The position numbers and the translations under genes are program-made. Below, one piece after another: positions 1-8,182 of a stretch of DNA of 27,594 nucleotides; position 1 is the first letter of the stretch; every line of letters begins with the position of its first letter. This stretch comes from Gemmatimonadales bacterium UBA4456. GTDB taxonomy: Bacteria > Gemmatimonadota > Gemmatimonadetes > Longimicrobiales > Gaopeijiaceae. Location: assembly GCA_002390225.1 (NCBI GenBank), contig DGOW01000040.1:1-27594 (forward strand). The letters run 5' to 3'. The notes beneath the pieces are model-generated. The model made no database searches. It saw only the letters and a program-made list of their open reading frames with translations, and was not told where the DNA came from.

Positions 1-361
1 CCTCGCCCGACGGTGCATACATCGCCCGTTCGCGCAGATCTCGAGCGTCGTCCACGCCGCGGTTCGAAGCTGCGTCGATCTCGACGACGTCTAGTGCCGT
101 ATGACCGGCCCAGATGCGTCCACAAGACTCGCACTCACCGCAGGGTTCACCCTCCTCTGTCCGGTCAGGGCAGTTGAGGGCCATGGCGAGCACACGAGCC
201 AGCGTGGTCTTGCCCACCCCCCGGGGTCCGCAGAATAGGTAAGCGTGTCCAACCCGGTCGGTCGCGACGGCGCGCCGGAGCGTCTCGGAGACGTGCTCCT
301 GGGTGGCGACATCGGAAAAAGACCGAGGCCTGTGCTTACGCGCTAAAGCCTTGTGGCTCAA
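1..361 (-). CDS. dnaX: DNA polymerase III subunit gamma/tau, N-terminal part (cut by window edge)
   Basis: This is the clamp-loader ATPase subunit of the replicative polymerase; only the first 120 residues lie in the window. The protein starts MSHKALARKHRPRSF, the usual DnaX opening. It carries a Walker A loop GPRGVGKTT at about residues 45-53, then a zinc-binding set of four cysteines (C64, C74, C77, C80), then the conserved DVVEIDAASNRGVDDAR stretch. The start is a TTG at 361-359. No ATG or GTG lies in frame before the upstream stop, and the family alignment begins exactly there. The SRP RNA gene lies 43 bases upstream on the same strand, an SRP RNA-dnaX order also known from Bacillus. The gene runs off the left edge, so the C-terminal part cannot be judged. 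Confidence 0.93.
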   Translation of the reverse strand, partial: MSHKALARKHRPRSFSDVATQEHVSETLRRAVATDRVGHAYLFCGPRGVGKTTLARVLAMALNCPDRTEEGEPCGECESCGRIWAGHTALDVVEIDAASNRGVDDARDLRERAMYAPSGE

Positions 362-404
362 TTGATTAAACAGCCGCAGTTGAGGTCGCGCCCGAAGTAG
401 AATT

Positions 405-500
405 GCCCCAGGCTACCCGCAGCGACGATCACCGCACTTACCGTTGCTACCTGCGGGGTCCTGGCGGAGTTCGTGAGCTTTCGCCCTGCGGACCTGGGGC
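405..500 (-). ncRNA. ffs: Signal recognition particle 4.5S RNA (small bacterial SRP RNA)
   Basis: This 96-nt RNA is the scaffold for Ffh in co-translational membrane targeting. Its 5' end GCCCCAGG and 3' end CCUGGGGC pair perfectly over 8 bases. The domain IV core is present: GCC-AGG-ACC, an apical loop, then GGU-AGCA-ACGGUAAG, with the AGG/AGCA internal loop that binds the Ffh M domain. The 3' half carries the conserved GGGUAGCCUGG stretch. A good sigma-70 promoter sits with its -10 box 7 bases upstream of the 5' end, and dnaX follows downstream. The apical loop reads CCGCA instead of the usual GGAA tetraloop. I call it from conserved primary sequence and pairing; a covariance-model search was not possible. 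Confidence 0.88.
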
Positions 501-507
501 AGCGTGG

Positions 508-536
508 AAGCTACCCGGCGCTCAGGAAGAGGTCAA
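508..536 (-). promoter_or_regulatory. Sigma-70 type promoter of the SRP RNA gene
   Basis: On the minus strand a -35 box TTGACC (536-531) is followed by a 17-base spacer and a -10 box TAGCTT (513-508). Seven bases then lead to position 500, exactly the predicted 5' end of the SRP RNA. The independent agreement of promoter spacing and RNA end supports both calls. Confidence 0.75.
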
Positions 537-601
537 CGCGCCCGGGGCGTGATGCTGGCCCGAATCCGCATGGGATCGCCCCGGAGTGCGGCCTATCGTC
601 C

Positions 602-985
602 ATGATGTCCGACTCCCGTCCAGCATACCCACCCCACATACTCGGAGCACTAGGCGAGACCTTGGCCGTGCGCCTTCTGATCGCCCGAGGCTGGACGGTC
701 CTCGAGCGCGGGTACCGCCTAGGTCGTCGCGAGATCGACATCGTCGCATGCCGCGACCGCACGTTGGCGTTCGTCGAGGTGAAGACCCGAGCGGGTCGAG
801 GCTGGGGTGCGCCGGAAGAGGCCGTTACCGCCCGGAAGAGGCGAGAGATCGAGACCGTAGCGCAAGCCTACCTGGCACGAAAACGGCTCCGAGGCATCGA
901 CGCGCGCTTCGACGTGGTCGCCATCGAGATCGCGGGTCGGCACGTTGTCCGGTGCGAACACATCGAGGACGCATGGAGGCCCTGA
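602..985 (+). CDS. yraN: YraN/UPF0102 family endonuclease-like protein
   Basis: This 127-residue protein belongs to the YraN (UPF0102) family, a small nuclease-fold protein of uncertain cellular role. It shows the family signature: GETLAVRLLIARGW near the N-terminus, then GRREIDIVA and LAFVEVKTRAGRGWG. The acidic residues and lysine of EID...EVK correspond to a PD-(D/E)XK-type nuclease core. The ATG at 602 (or the next codon at 605) gives the normal family length. The open frame extends to 473, but that would run into the divergent SRP RNA gene and add 43 residues without family similarity. It is the only plus-strand gene in the window and converges on the DAHP synthase gene 37 bases away. 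Confidence 0.9.
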   Translation: MMSDSRPAYPPHILGALGETLAVRLLIARGWTVLERGYRLGRREIDIVACRDRTLAFVEVKTRAGRGWGAPEEAVTARKRREIETVAQAYLARKRLRGIDARFDVVAIEIAGRHVVRCEHIEDAWRP

Positions 986-1022
986 AGGGTTCATACGAGT
1001 CAGGCGGCAACGCCCTCCCCGG

Positions 1023-2069
1023 TCAGACAGGCGTAACTGCCTCCAGCGGAGCGGTTACAACACGACCGATGGCGCTCGCGATAGTACCGACCTGCTCCAT
1101 GAGTTCCTGGAACTGCTCGGGATACAGCGATTGGGCACCGTCCGACATCGCTCGGGGCGGATCGGAGTGCACTTCGATCATCAGTCCATCCGCGCCGGCG
1201 GCGACGGAAGCCCGTGCCAAGGGGATGACCTTGGAACGAAGCCCCGTGCCGTGGCTGGGGTCAGCGATGATCGGCAGATGCGACAGTGACTTTACGACCG
1301 GAATCGCTGCGAGGTCGAGGAGATTCCGGGTGTGCTTCGCGAAGCTCCGGACCCCACGCTCACAGAGAATCACATCATGATTGCCCTCCGCGAGAAGATA
1401 CTCCGCCGCGAGAAGCCACTCCTCGATGGTGGCCGCCATCCCGCGCTTCAGCAGCACGGGCTTCCCTGCCCGCCCTGCGCGACGCAGCAGAGGGTAATTC
1501 TGCATGTTTCGGGCGCCGATCTGGATGATGTCGGCATATTCGGCCACAAGGTCCAAGCCTTCTGGATCCAGAGCCTCTGTCACCACCATCATTCCCGTCT
1601 CGTCACGCGCCCGCGCGAGAAAACGAAGACCCTCCAGTCCAAGCCCCTGAAACGAATACGGAGACGTGCGCGGCTTGAACGCGCCACCGCGGAGGATCGT
1701 AGCACCCATACCACACAGGATGTGAGCGATATCAATGATCTGTCGCTCACCTTCGACCGCGCAGGGCCCCGCCATGATCACCAGTTCGTTTCCGCCGACG
1801 ACGGTGCCGTTGGGGAGGGTGACCAAGGTATCGTCCTCCTTCCACTCGCGGGACACCTGCTTGTACGCGTGCGTCACCGGAATGACTTCCAGGACTCCGG
1901 CCAATCCCTGAAGACGACCCGAGTCCACCCGACCGTCGTTGCCGATCAGCCCCACAGCTGTGCGCTGCCCACCGGGGATCGGCCGCGCGTCATAACCCAT
2001 CTCCGTGATGGTGCCGACGACCCCCGAAATGTCCTCCTCGGAGGCGTTGTGCTTCATGACGACGAGCAT
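1023..2069 (-). CDS. aroF: 3-deoxy-7-phosphoheptulonate synthase (DAHP synthase, type I-beta, ACT-like N-domain)
   Basis: It condenses phosphoenolpyruvate with erythrose-4-phosphate to DAHP, the first step of the shikimate pathway. The sequence aligns throughout with the Thermotoga-type enzyme. A ferredoxin-like/ACT regulatory domain (MLVVMKHNASEEDISGVV) fills the first about 70 residues. The TIM barrel follows, with MAGPCAVE, GGAFKPRTSPYSFQG, IQIGARNMQNY, LLKRGM, ILCERG, ADPSHGTG and IEVHSDP, which supply the substrate- and metal-binding residues. I chose the ATG at 2069 because the family begins MxxVMK there. A GTG in frame at 2099 would add ten residues (MLSPIERFGL). Neither start has a clear ribosome binding site. 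It lies 54-84 bases downstream of smc and is probably co-transcribed with it. Confidence 0.93.
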   Translation of the reverse strand: MLVVMKHNASEEDISGVVGTITEMGYDARPIPGGQRTAVGLIGNDGRVDSGRLQGLAGVLEVIPVTHAYKQVSREWKEDDTLVTLPNGTVVGGNELVIMAGPCAVEGERQIIDIAHILCGMGATILRGGAFKPRTSPYSFQGLGLEGLRFLARARDETGMMVVTEALDPEGLDLVAEYADIIQIGARNMQNYPLLRRAGRAGKPVLLKRGMAATIEEWLLAAEYLLAEGNHDVILCERGVRSFAKHTRNLLDLAAIPVVKSLSHLPIIADPSHGTGLRSKVIPLARASVAAGADGLMIEVHSDPPRAMSDGAQSLYPEQFQELMEQVGTIASAIGRVVTAPLEAVTPV

Positions 2070-2153
2070 GAGACCGAACCGTTCAATGGGCGAAAGCACT
2101 GAAGTTTACACGCGGTGGGGCGCAGGTTCCACCAGAAACGCGGCGTTGTCCCG

Positions 2154-5100
2154 TCAGGCTGTCCCGGCGGCCTGTAATGCCTCCTGCAGCTTAACCCCGA
2201 CGATCGTGCTCACTCCGGGCTCCTCCATCGTCACGCCGTAGATCCAATCGGCGGCCTCGATGGTGCGGGGATTGTGAGTGATCACGACGAACTGCGTCTG
2301 ATCACTGAAGTCCTGGAGCAGCCGAATGAAGCGTCCGATGTTGGCTTCATCGAGGGGAGCGTCGACCTCATCGAGGACGCAGAAGGGGCTGGGCTTCACG
2401 AGGTAAATACCAAAGAGCAGTGAGAGCGACGTGAGCGCGCGTTCTCCACCGGAAAGCAGGTCGATGCGCTGGGTCTTCTTTCCTCGTGGCGAAGCGTGGA
2501 TCTCGATCGGCGATTCAAGCGGATCGTCCGGATCCTGTAACCAGAGGTCGGCCTCGCCGCCTTCGAAAAGCCGCACGAACGTCGCTCGAAAGTTCTCACG
2601 GATCTTCCCAAAGGTATCCGTGAACAGCTCCGTGGCCGTCTTGTTGATCTCGCGGATCGCCGAGCGAAGATCGTTGCGTGCCTCGACCAGATCGGCTCGC
2701 TGTTCGGTGAGGAACTCGAGGCGCGCACTCTCCTCCTCATGCTCCTCGACAGCCAGCATGTTGACCGGCCCGATACGCTCGAGGGCAACCACGAGGTCTT
2801 CGAGCTCCCGTTCCAGCTCCTCCGGGGCACCTTCAACCGGCTGCGCCTCCTCGAGCAACGCCTCGAGCGACCTGCCCCACTCACCCTCCAGTCGCTCGCG
2901 AATGCGGGCGATACGGCCGGTGAGTTCCTGCTGCTCCAGTTCGAGCGCGTGGCGTCGATCAGAGACGGCCCGTTCCTGAGTGCGCGCCTCGCGGACGCGC
3001 CGCTCGGACTGCGTCAGCGCCGCCGAGATCGTCTGAAGCGCCTCGTCCCGGCTCTGTACGTCGGCCTCCGCCTCCGTCCGCTCGCCGAATAGACGTTCGG
3101 TCGCCTCGTCACCCTCGTCACGGAGCGCGCGGGCCTGAGCCTGCTCCTCGCGGAGGCCGGACTCCTCCGTATCGAGGCTGCTCACGCGGCTCGCTGCCTG
3201 ATCTCGCGATGCTGTGATGTTCTCGAGACGATCCGTGAGTCGCGAGACGTCTCCTTCCAGCCGCGCGACATCAACAGCGAGGCGGGCCTCTTCGGCCCTG
3301 GCCGTCTCCCACGACTCCTGAGCGACCTCGACGGCCGCCCTCGCCGTGTCACGCTCGGCTTGAAGTCCCGCCTCCTGCTCAAGCAGTACGCCCCGGTCCT
3401 CACGAGCTTCGCGAGCCCGCTCCAGGGCCCTCGTGCGAGTGGACCGGGTCCCCTCTGCCTGTCGGGCGAGTTCATCCCGCAGACGATCCATACGCCCTCG
3501 GTGATCCGTCTGAGCCTCTACGTCCCCGTGGAGCTTCCGATGATCGTCTTCCGCGCTTCTCAGGGCGGCCCTCGAGGCGTCGAGGGCCTCCTCCGCCGCG
3601 TGGAAGGCCTGCTCAGCAGCCTCGGCCGCCGCAGCGGCCGTTCCGCTCGCTGATTCCGCGGTGAGGCAGTCCGCACTCACACGCTTCAGCCGCTCCTTGC
3701 GCTCGAGAACCCCCGAGCCTCCGGAGGGGTTACCGACTCTCACGACGCCACGACGTTCGGTTGCGATCACCTTGGCCGATGTCTCAGGCGTACCGACACC
3801 ATCCAGAAGCGCCTCCACCCACGACGCACCCGCTCCGGACACGGAGATTCGGTCAAGAAGGCCTGATGCAGGCCCACTCGAGGAAATCGGCACTCGATCG
3901 AGGGGAAGGACGATTAGTCCGCCGCCCCCCTGCCAAGTAGACCCGAACCACTGAAGTGTCCGATCCAGCGCAGCTGCGTCCTCCACGACGATCGCGGTGG
4001 TGAGGGGTCCGAGGTACGCTTCAACCGCGGCGGTCGCACCCTCGTTGGCATCGATGAAGTCGGACACGACGCCTGCCACGCCTGGGATTCCCGCCTCGAG
4101 TACGGCCTTCACGACTGGTTCGACACCCTCTCGGTCTCGCTCCAGACTGTCCAGCGCCTCTCGTCGGGCTGTCAGCGACGCGAAACGATCCGCGGCACTC
4201 CTGCGTTCGGTGCGTGTTGCTTCGAACGTCGTACGCGCCTCGTCGAGCTCCACGATGTGGAGCGCAACATCTGCGCGGGCAGACTCCAGAGCTCCCGCCA
4301 GGTCATCCAACCGACCGGAGAAGAGGTCGCCCTGCGACGTCAGGTCTGACAGCGTGTCCGCCGTCGAGTTGAGTTCGGCAGTCACCTGCTCAAGGCGCCG
4401 CTCCAGCTCGACCGCCTGGGCATCGGATGCGTCTGCATCTCCTTCAAGCTGCGCGACACGGCGTGCGATCTCGCGACCTCGGGACTCGACACCTTCGAAC
4501 GCGCCACGTACCTCGTCGAGGTGAGCACGCACCTTTTCGGCATCAGCAGTTCGCTCGGCCGCGACGTTCTGAACCCTTGTCAGTTCCTCGCCAAGCCGAC
4601 CTTGGCTGGCGGCGAGCTCGGTGGAGTCCTTCTCCAGAGTCGCGACACGACCCCGAGCCTCGGCGCGCTCCTCGTCGATCTGAACCAGGCGACGCTCGGC
4701 GTACGCCGCGCGCTCGTCGGCGACCGCAAGATCACGCTCCCAGCGTACCAACTGAGCACGCACGCTCTCGAGGCTGCCCGCGGCGGCGACGCGTGCCTTC
4801 TCCGCCTCGACCTCACGGAGGCGAAGAGATTCGTATTCAGCTTCCGCCGTCGCGAGTTCCGCAACCATGCCCTGCTCTGTCTGGACGTCCCCGGCCAGCC
4901 CAGAGGACACGATCTTAAACCGCGCTGTCAGAGTGTCGAGCTGATGACGGACAACCTCGACCTCGACGTCGAGTCGGCGCTGACGGTACTCGGTGTAACG
5001 CTGGGCCTTACCCTTTTGACGTGAGAGGGAGCGGACCTTGGTCTGCACCTCGGCTATGATGTCTTCAAGACGTTGCAGGTCCATCTCCGCCCGCTCCAGA

Positions 5101-5639
5101 CGGCGTGTCGCTGCCTTGCGGCGGTCCTTGTACTTGCCGATGCCCGCAGCCTCTTCGAAGAGGCCACGACGCTCCTCATTCCTGTTGGAGAGGATGGCAT
5201 CCACCATACGCTGCTCGATCATCGCGTATGCATTCGCACCGAGCCCGGTATCGCGGTATAGCTCGACGATGTCTTTTAACCGAACGGACGAGCGGTTGAT
5301 CGAGTACTCACTCCCACCGTCACGAAAGACCTGTCGACCGATCTCGACTTCCTCGTAGGCGATCGGGAGCGCGCCATCCTCGTTAGTTACGGTAAGGGAT
5401 ACCGAGCCCCGATTCACCGGACGTCGGTTGACCGAGCCCTGGAAAATCGCCTCCTCCATCTTCGCGCCGCGGATTGCCGTCGGTCGCTGCTCGCCAAGGA
5501 CCCATCGAATTGCATCAGAGATGTTCGACTTACCGCAGCCATTCGGTCCAACGACGGCTGTGACGCCTTCGTGAAACTCGATTGTGGTGGCGTCGGCGAA
5601 GGACTTGAATCCCTGCACCTTCAGTGACTTGAGTCTCAT
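2154..5639 (-). CDS. smc: Chromosome segregation protein SMC
   Basis: This 1161-residue SMC ATPase acts with ScpA and ScpB (not in the window) to organise and segregate the nucleoid. The N-terminal head has Walker A GPNGCGKSN at residues 31-39. Coiled-coil arms occupy about 170-495 and 660-970. The flexible hinge lies at about 500-655 (EGVEPVVKAVLEAG to GVLERKERL). The C-terminal head has the ABC signature LSGGERALTSLSLLFG from 1062 and Walker B CVLDEVDAPLDE near 1087-1098. Length and domain order are normal for bacterial SMC. The ATG at 5639 starts the canonical MRLKSLKVQGFKSFAD. The upstream gene ends 43 bases before it and the DAHP synthase gene follows. Confidence 0.97.
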   Translation of the reverse strand: MRLKSLKVQGFKSFADATTIEFHEGVTAVVGPNGCGKSNISDAIRWVLGEQRPTAIRGAKMEEAIFQGSVNRRPVNRGSVSLTVTNEDGALPIAYEEVEIGRQVFRDGGSEYSINRSSVRLKDIVELYRDTGLGANAYAMIEQRMVDAILSNRNEERRGLFEEAAGIGKYKDRRKAATRRLERAEMDLQRLEDIIAEVQTKVRSLSRQKGKAQRYTEYRQRRLDVEVEVVRHQLDTLTARFKIVSSGLAGDVQTEQGMVAELATAEAEYESLRLREVEAEKARVAAAGSLESVRAQLVRWERDLAVADERAAYAERRLVQIDEERAEARGRVATLEKDSTELAASQGRLGEELTRVQNVAAERTADAEKVRAHLDEVRGAFEGVESRGREIARRVAQLEGDADASDAQAVELERRLEQVTAELNSTADTLSDLTSQGDLFSGRLDDLAGALESARADVALHIVELDEARTTFEATRTERRSAADRFASLTARREALDSLERDREGVEPVVKAVLEAGIPGVAGVVSDFIDANEGATAAVEAYLGPLTTAIVVEDAAALDRTLQWFGSTWQGGGGLIVLPLDRVPISSSGPASGLLDRISVSGAGASWVEALLDGVGTPETSAKVIATERRGVVRVGNPSGGSGVLERKERLKRVSADCLTAESASGTAAAAAEAAEQAFHAAEEALDASRAALRSAEDDHRKLHGDVEAQTDHRGRMDRLRDELARQAEGTRSTRTRALERAREAREDRGVLLEQEAGLQAERDTARAAVEVAQESWETARAEEARLAVDVARLEGDVSRLTDRLENITASRDQAASRVSSLDTEESGLREEQAQARALRDEGDEATERLFGERTEAEADVQSRDEALQTISAALTQSERRVREARTQERAVSDRRHALELEQQELTGRIARIRERLEGEWGRSLEALLEEAQPVEGAPEELERELEDLVVALERIGPVNMLAVEEHEEESARLEFLTEQRADLVEARNDLRSAIREINKTATELFTDTFGKIRENFRATFVRLFEGGEADLWLQDPDDPLESPIEIHASPRGKKTQRIDLLSGGERALTSLSLLFGIYLVKPSPFCVLDEVDAPLDEANIGRFIRLLQDFSDQTQFVVITHNPRTIEAADWIYGVTMEEPGVSTIVGVKLQEALQAAGTA

Positions 5640-5682
5640 CTAGGAGCAGCCTCGACCAGGAACGCCAGAATGATGAACATCC

Positions 5683-6252
5683 TCATGCGCCCACCCCCGG
5701 CCTGGCCACCGCACGCACGAGAGGTTCCAGATCACGGATCGCGTCAGGCGCTTCCCCTTCGGTGCTGAAGACCACAATGTCGGATACAAACCCCAGGAAC
5801 GCCGGCGTACACGCGGCGCCCTGCCTGAGAAAGATGACCAGTGTGACCCCGGCATCTGACATGCCCGCCATGAAACGATCCCAGCGTGGCTCACGCACCA
5901 CCGAAATCGGATCGGCCACCGACGTGCCCGCGGTGATCAGGAAGTAGCCATCAACAGGCCGGGAGACGCGCGCCACGGACGCTCCATATAGCGTTGCATC
6001 GACGAGGCCTTCCCGGTTGGGAATCCCGGCGTCGAGGTGGAGGGAAGGATTGTCGAGCCCACCGTCAGCAAGGATGATGCGATGCCCTTCCTCGGCCCAG
6101 CGCGCGGCGAGGCCATGCGCTGCTCCGGGTGCCCATCCTTCACTTTGAGCGCGCTCAGACGCGACCAGAGCGATCACGCGTCCGCCATCAGCCTCTGCCG
6201 CTAGCGGCACGTCGATCTCTTCGAGCGGCTGCAGAGTCGGGAGTTCGGCCAT
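5683..6252 (-). CDS. ParA/BY-kinase-like protein lacking the P-loop lysine (putative pseudo-ATPase)
   Basis: This 189-residue protein resembles the C-terminal ATPase domain of bacterial tyrosine kinases (CpsD/Wzc) and other ParA/MinD-fold proteins, but degenerately. The first strand VIALVAS (26-32) is followed by SEGWAP (37-42), where the family has GEGKST, so the nucleotide-binding lysine and Ser/Thr are missing. The next motif, RIILADGGLDNPSLHLDAGIPNREGLVDATLYG (58-90), corresponds well to the Walker A' region IDADLRRPSLH..GL.D.L.G. Further on, GYFLITAGT parallels the usual LPAG strand. No tyrosine-rich tail is present. It is probably an inactive binding or scaffold protein. It sits between rsfS and smc, 43 bases before smc. 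The fold assignment is inference from motif order. Confidence 0.6.
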   Translation of the reverse strand: MAELPTLQPLEEIDVPLAAEADGGRVIALVASERAQSEGWAPGAAHGLAARWAEEGHRIILADGGLDNPSLHLDAGIPNREGLVDATLYGASVARVSRPVDGYFLITAGTSVADPISVVREPRWDRFMAGMSDAGVTLVIFLRQGAACTPAFLGFVSDIVVFSTEGEAPDAIRDLEPLVRAVARPGVGA

Positions 6253-6280
6253 GGACTAGAGTCTTTCCGGCTGGGCGTGA

Positions 6281-6295
6281 GGTCCCGTCGGGACC
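6281..6295. other. Short perfect inverted repeat between rsfS and the BY-kinase-like gene
   Basis: GGTCCC and GGGACC form a perfect 6-bp hairpin with a 3-base loop, inside the 116-base gap 6253-6368. No T-run follows on either strand, so it is not a classical terminator. A second weak hairpin (CCGCA/TGCGG, 6343-6359) lies just after the rsfS stop. I found no convincing promoter in this gap. Confidence 0.4.
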
Positions 6296-6368
6296 GATTC
6301 GTCGTGTGTCGAGCCGCGTAACGGGAACGCAACAACTTAGAGCCGCATCGCATGTGCGGAAAAGAACC

Positions 6369-6740
6369 TCAGGCTTCGGGAGCCTCCCACCGAGGTGCGT
6401 CACCCCACAGGTTTTCAAGTTGATAGAAGTTCCGGGCCTCAGGATGGAGCACGTGGACCACGAAGTCCACGTAATCGAGGAGGGCCCAGCGACCACCCCG
6501 GAGCCCTTCGATGTGCTCGGGGCGGACGCTGTCCTTCTTCAGTTCCTCGTGGATGTGTCCGGCAATCGCTTTGACCTGCACATCCGACATCCCACTCGCG
6601 ATTACGAAGTAATCGGTCGCAGTCGAGATTCCGCGTAGATCGAGGATCACGACGTCCTGAGCCTTGAGCTCAAGCGCAAGCTCGGCCGCGTGTCGAACCT
6701 CATCTGGGAATTCGGTCGGGTCAGTGGTGAGCGGATTCAT
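6369..6740 (-). CDS. rsfS: Ribosomal silencing factor RsfS
   Basis: This 123-residue protein binds ribosomal protein uL14 and blocks joining of the 30S and 50S subunits, lowering translation when nutrients are scarce. The family core is clear: LKAQDVVILDLRGISTATDYFVIASG, then QVKAIAGHIHEELKK, GGRWALLDYVDFVVHVLHPEARNFYQLENLWGDAP. The length is typical for RsfS. The ATG at 6740 lies 10 bases after the rplI stop, so the two are almost certainly co-transcribed. RsfS is often near nadD and LytR-type genes in other bacteria; here it closes a ribosomal-protein unit instead. Confidence 0.95.
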   Translation of the reverse strand: MNPLTTDPTEFPDEVRHAAELALELKAQDVVILDLRGISTATDYFVIASGMSDVQVKAIAGHIHEELKKDSVRPEHIEGLRGGRWALLDYVDFVVHVLHPEARNFYQLENLWGDAPRWEAPEA

Positions 6741-6750
6741 GTCGGGCAGA

Positions 6751-7206
6751 TCAGTCCTCTGCCGACTCCACGTTGACCGTGATGTCTATGGTGACGTCCG
6801 CGTGCAGCTTGACCGGTATCGAGACCTCGCCGACCGCCTTGATGGCGTCGTCGAGCTGCACGGCCTTCTTGTCGAGCACGAAGTCGATGTCGCCGGCGTT
6901 GACTTGGTCAGTGATATCCGAAGCGGTGACGGAGCCGAAGAGCTTGCCGTCTTCGCCAGCGTTCTCACTGAAAGTCAGCGACAAACCCTCGAGCTGCGAC
7001 GCACGGCGACGAGCTTCGAGGAAGTCGCGACGCGAGACCTGCTCGGCCTGTGCCTGCTCCGCCTCGATACGAGCCAGGTTCTCGTCACTCGCGACATACG
7101 CGAGCCCGTGAGGGATCAGATAGTTTCGGCCGTAGCCTGGCTTGACGGTCACTACCTGACCGATCTCTCCAAGGTTCGACACCGACTGCTTGAGAATGAG
7201 CTTCAT
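6751..7206 (-). CDS. rplI: 50S ribosomal protein L9 (bL9)
   Basis: bL9 binds 23S rRNA near the base of the L1 stalk and extends along the 50S surface. The 151-residue protein starts MKLILKQSVSNLGEIGQVVTVKPGYGRNYLIPHGLA, the conserved N-domain. A long connecting helix (EAEQAQAEQVSRRDFLEARRRA) follows, then the C-domain with GKLFGSVTASDITD. The ATG at 7206 has GGAG 5 bases upstream and matches the family start; the open frame to 7266 is only an unsupported extension. It follows the DUF2232 gene by 17 bases and precedes rsfS by 10 bases. Confidence 0.97.
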   Translation of the reverse strand: MKLILKQSVSNLGEIGQVVTVKPGYGRNYLIPHGLAYVASDENLARIEAEQAQAEQVSRRDFLEARRRASQLEGLSLTFSENAGEDGKLFGSVTASDITDQVNAGDIDFVLDKKAVQLDDAIKAVGEVSIPVKLHADVTIDITVNVESAED

Positions 7207-7223
7207 GATTTCTCCATTTGGTG

Positions 7224-8162
7224 CTATCCGGCCATCGCCTCCGCGCGTGCGCGAAGGTCGAGCCATGTATCTGCGATGCCCAGGAGTGCCGCGAAGCCGA
7301 CCACAAGGGGCGCGGCGAACAACACTCCCAGGATGAACATCAGTATCCCGAGGAGCGACAGCCCCCCGTTGACGAAGACGACGACACCCGCGCCACGCAG
7401 CGCGTAGAGTGCCGTCATGAAAACCGTCATGTTGGCCCCGACCCGCACAGCACCTTCGCTCAGCCTCGTAACGACGAGGAGCAGCCCGGTGATGAGGATC
7501 CAGACCAGGTGATCATTGAACCCGAACTGACGCACGGACCCCAGGCCCTGTCCGTCCCTGAACGCGAGTCGGCGATAGAGCCACCATGCCACACTGAGCG
7601 CCGCCATTGATTCCAGCGCGACAACCGCCGGGAAGACCGCAGCCTGTAGCTCGACCGTCCGATACACGGCAGCGATGAGCGCTGGAGATACCGTCTGCCC
7701 CTCACGCACCACCTCCAGCGCGTTGAGGAAGTTACCCAGTACGGCAGCAAGTCGATCATTCACACCCCAGTCGAGGTTCGACCAGGCCCCACTGCGAACG
7801 GCATAAAAGACTGCCGAGCCAACCAGAGATCCACCGACGGCCGCCAGGGCCCTCGAGGTCAGCCGCCACCAGGGCGCGAGCAACGTTACCGCCGCGAAAC
7901 AGCCGCCGAGCATCACGGCCCATCCTCGCTCTGCATACCAAAGCGGGTCACGCTGACCGGCGAGCACGATGAACATCGCGACTACCGTCGTGATGATCAG
8001 CCCTCCGCTGCGAATACCACTCAGAGCGAAAAGTATCAGGAGCGGCACGGCCACGAGCATAGACGCCGGAACAAGAGAGGTGAGCACGAGCAGAGCGAAC
8101 AGCACTGCTGCGCGTCTCCATCCTGCTCCTTCCTGCTCAGGGGCGGTCGTTTCGGTCGACAT
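7224..8162 (-). CDS. DUF2232 (YybS-like) integral membrane protein
   Basis: This 312-residue protein has about eight hydrophobic membrane segments, from AAVLFALLVLTSLVPASMLVAVPLLILFAL to LGILMFILGVLFAAPLVVGFAALLG, and a short hydrophilic N-terminus. The topology and its place beside rplI match DUF2232 proteins such as Bacillus YybS, whose function is not established. It starts 20 bases after the S6-S18 fusion gene and ends 17 bases before rplI, so it belongs to the ribosomal-protein operon. The family name is an inference from hydropathy, size and context, because there are few sharp motifs. Confidence 0.7.
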   Translation of the reverse strand: MSTETTAPEQEGAGWRRAAVLFALLVLTSLVPASMLVAVPLLILFALSGIRSGGLIITTVVAMFIVLAGQRDPLWYAERGWAVMLGGCFAAVTLLAPWWRLTSRALAAVGGSLVGSAVFYAVRSGAWSNLDWGVNDRLAAVLGNFLNALEVVREGQTVSPALIAAVYRTVELQAAVFPAVVALESMAALSVAWWLYRRLAFRDGQGLGSVRQFGFNDHLVWILITGLLLVVTRLSEGAVRVGANMTVFMTALYALRGAGVVVFVNGGLSLLGILMFILGVLFAAPLVVGFAALLGIADTWLDLRARAEAMAG

Positions 8163-8182
8163 GGATCGATCTACGAGCGGGC

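Noticed and set aside
473..601. N-terminal extension of yraN by 43 codons
   Set aside because: It would overlap the SRP RNA gene and its promoter, and the added residues have no family similarity. The ATG at 602 gives the normal YraN length.
1004..1015. GGCG-GCAA-CGCC hairpin between convergent yraN and the DAHP synthase gene as a bidirectional terminator
   Set aside because: The stem is only about 4 bp with no T-tracts. It is too weak to call.
586..1380. A 264-codon plus-strand open frame over yraN and the end of the DAHP synthase gene
   Set aside because: It is a different frame across two well-supported genes and is composed of Arg/Pro/Ser-rich shadow sequence.
5640..5690. A 16-codon open frame (MRMFIILAFLVEAAPR) whose TGA overlaps the smc ATG
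   Set aside because: It could be a coupling leader peptide, but it is very short, lacks an SD and can easily arise by chance, so I did not list it as a gene.
6281..6295. Inverted repeat as a rho-independent terminator
   Set aside because: The stem is only 6 bp and no T-run follows on either strand.
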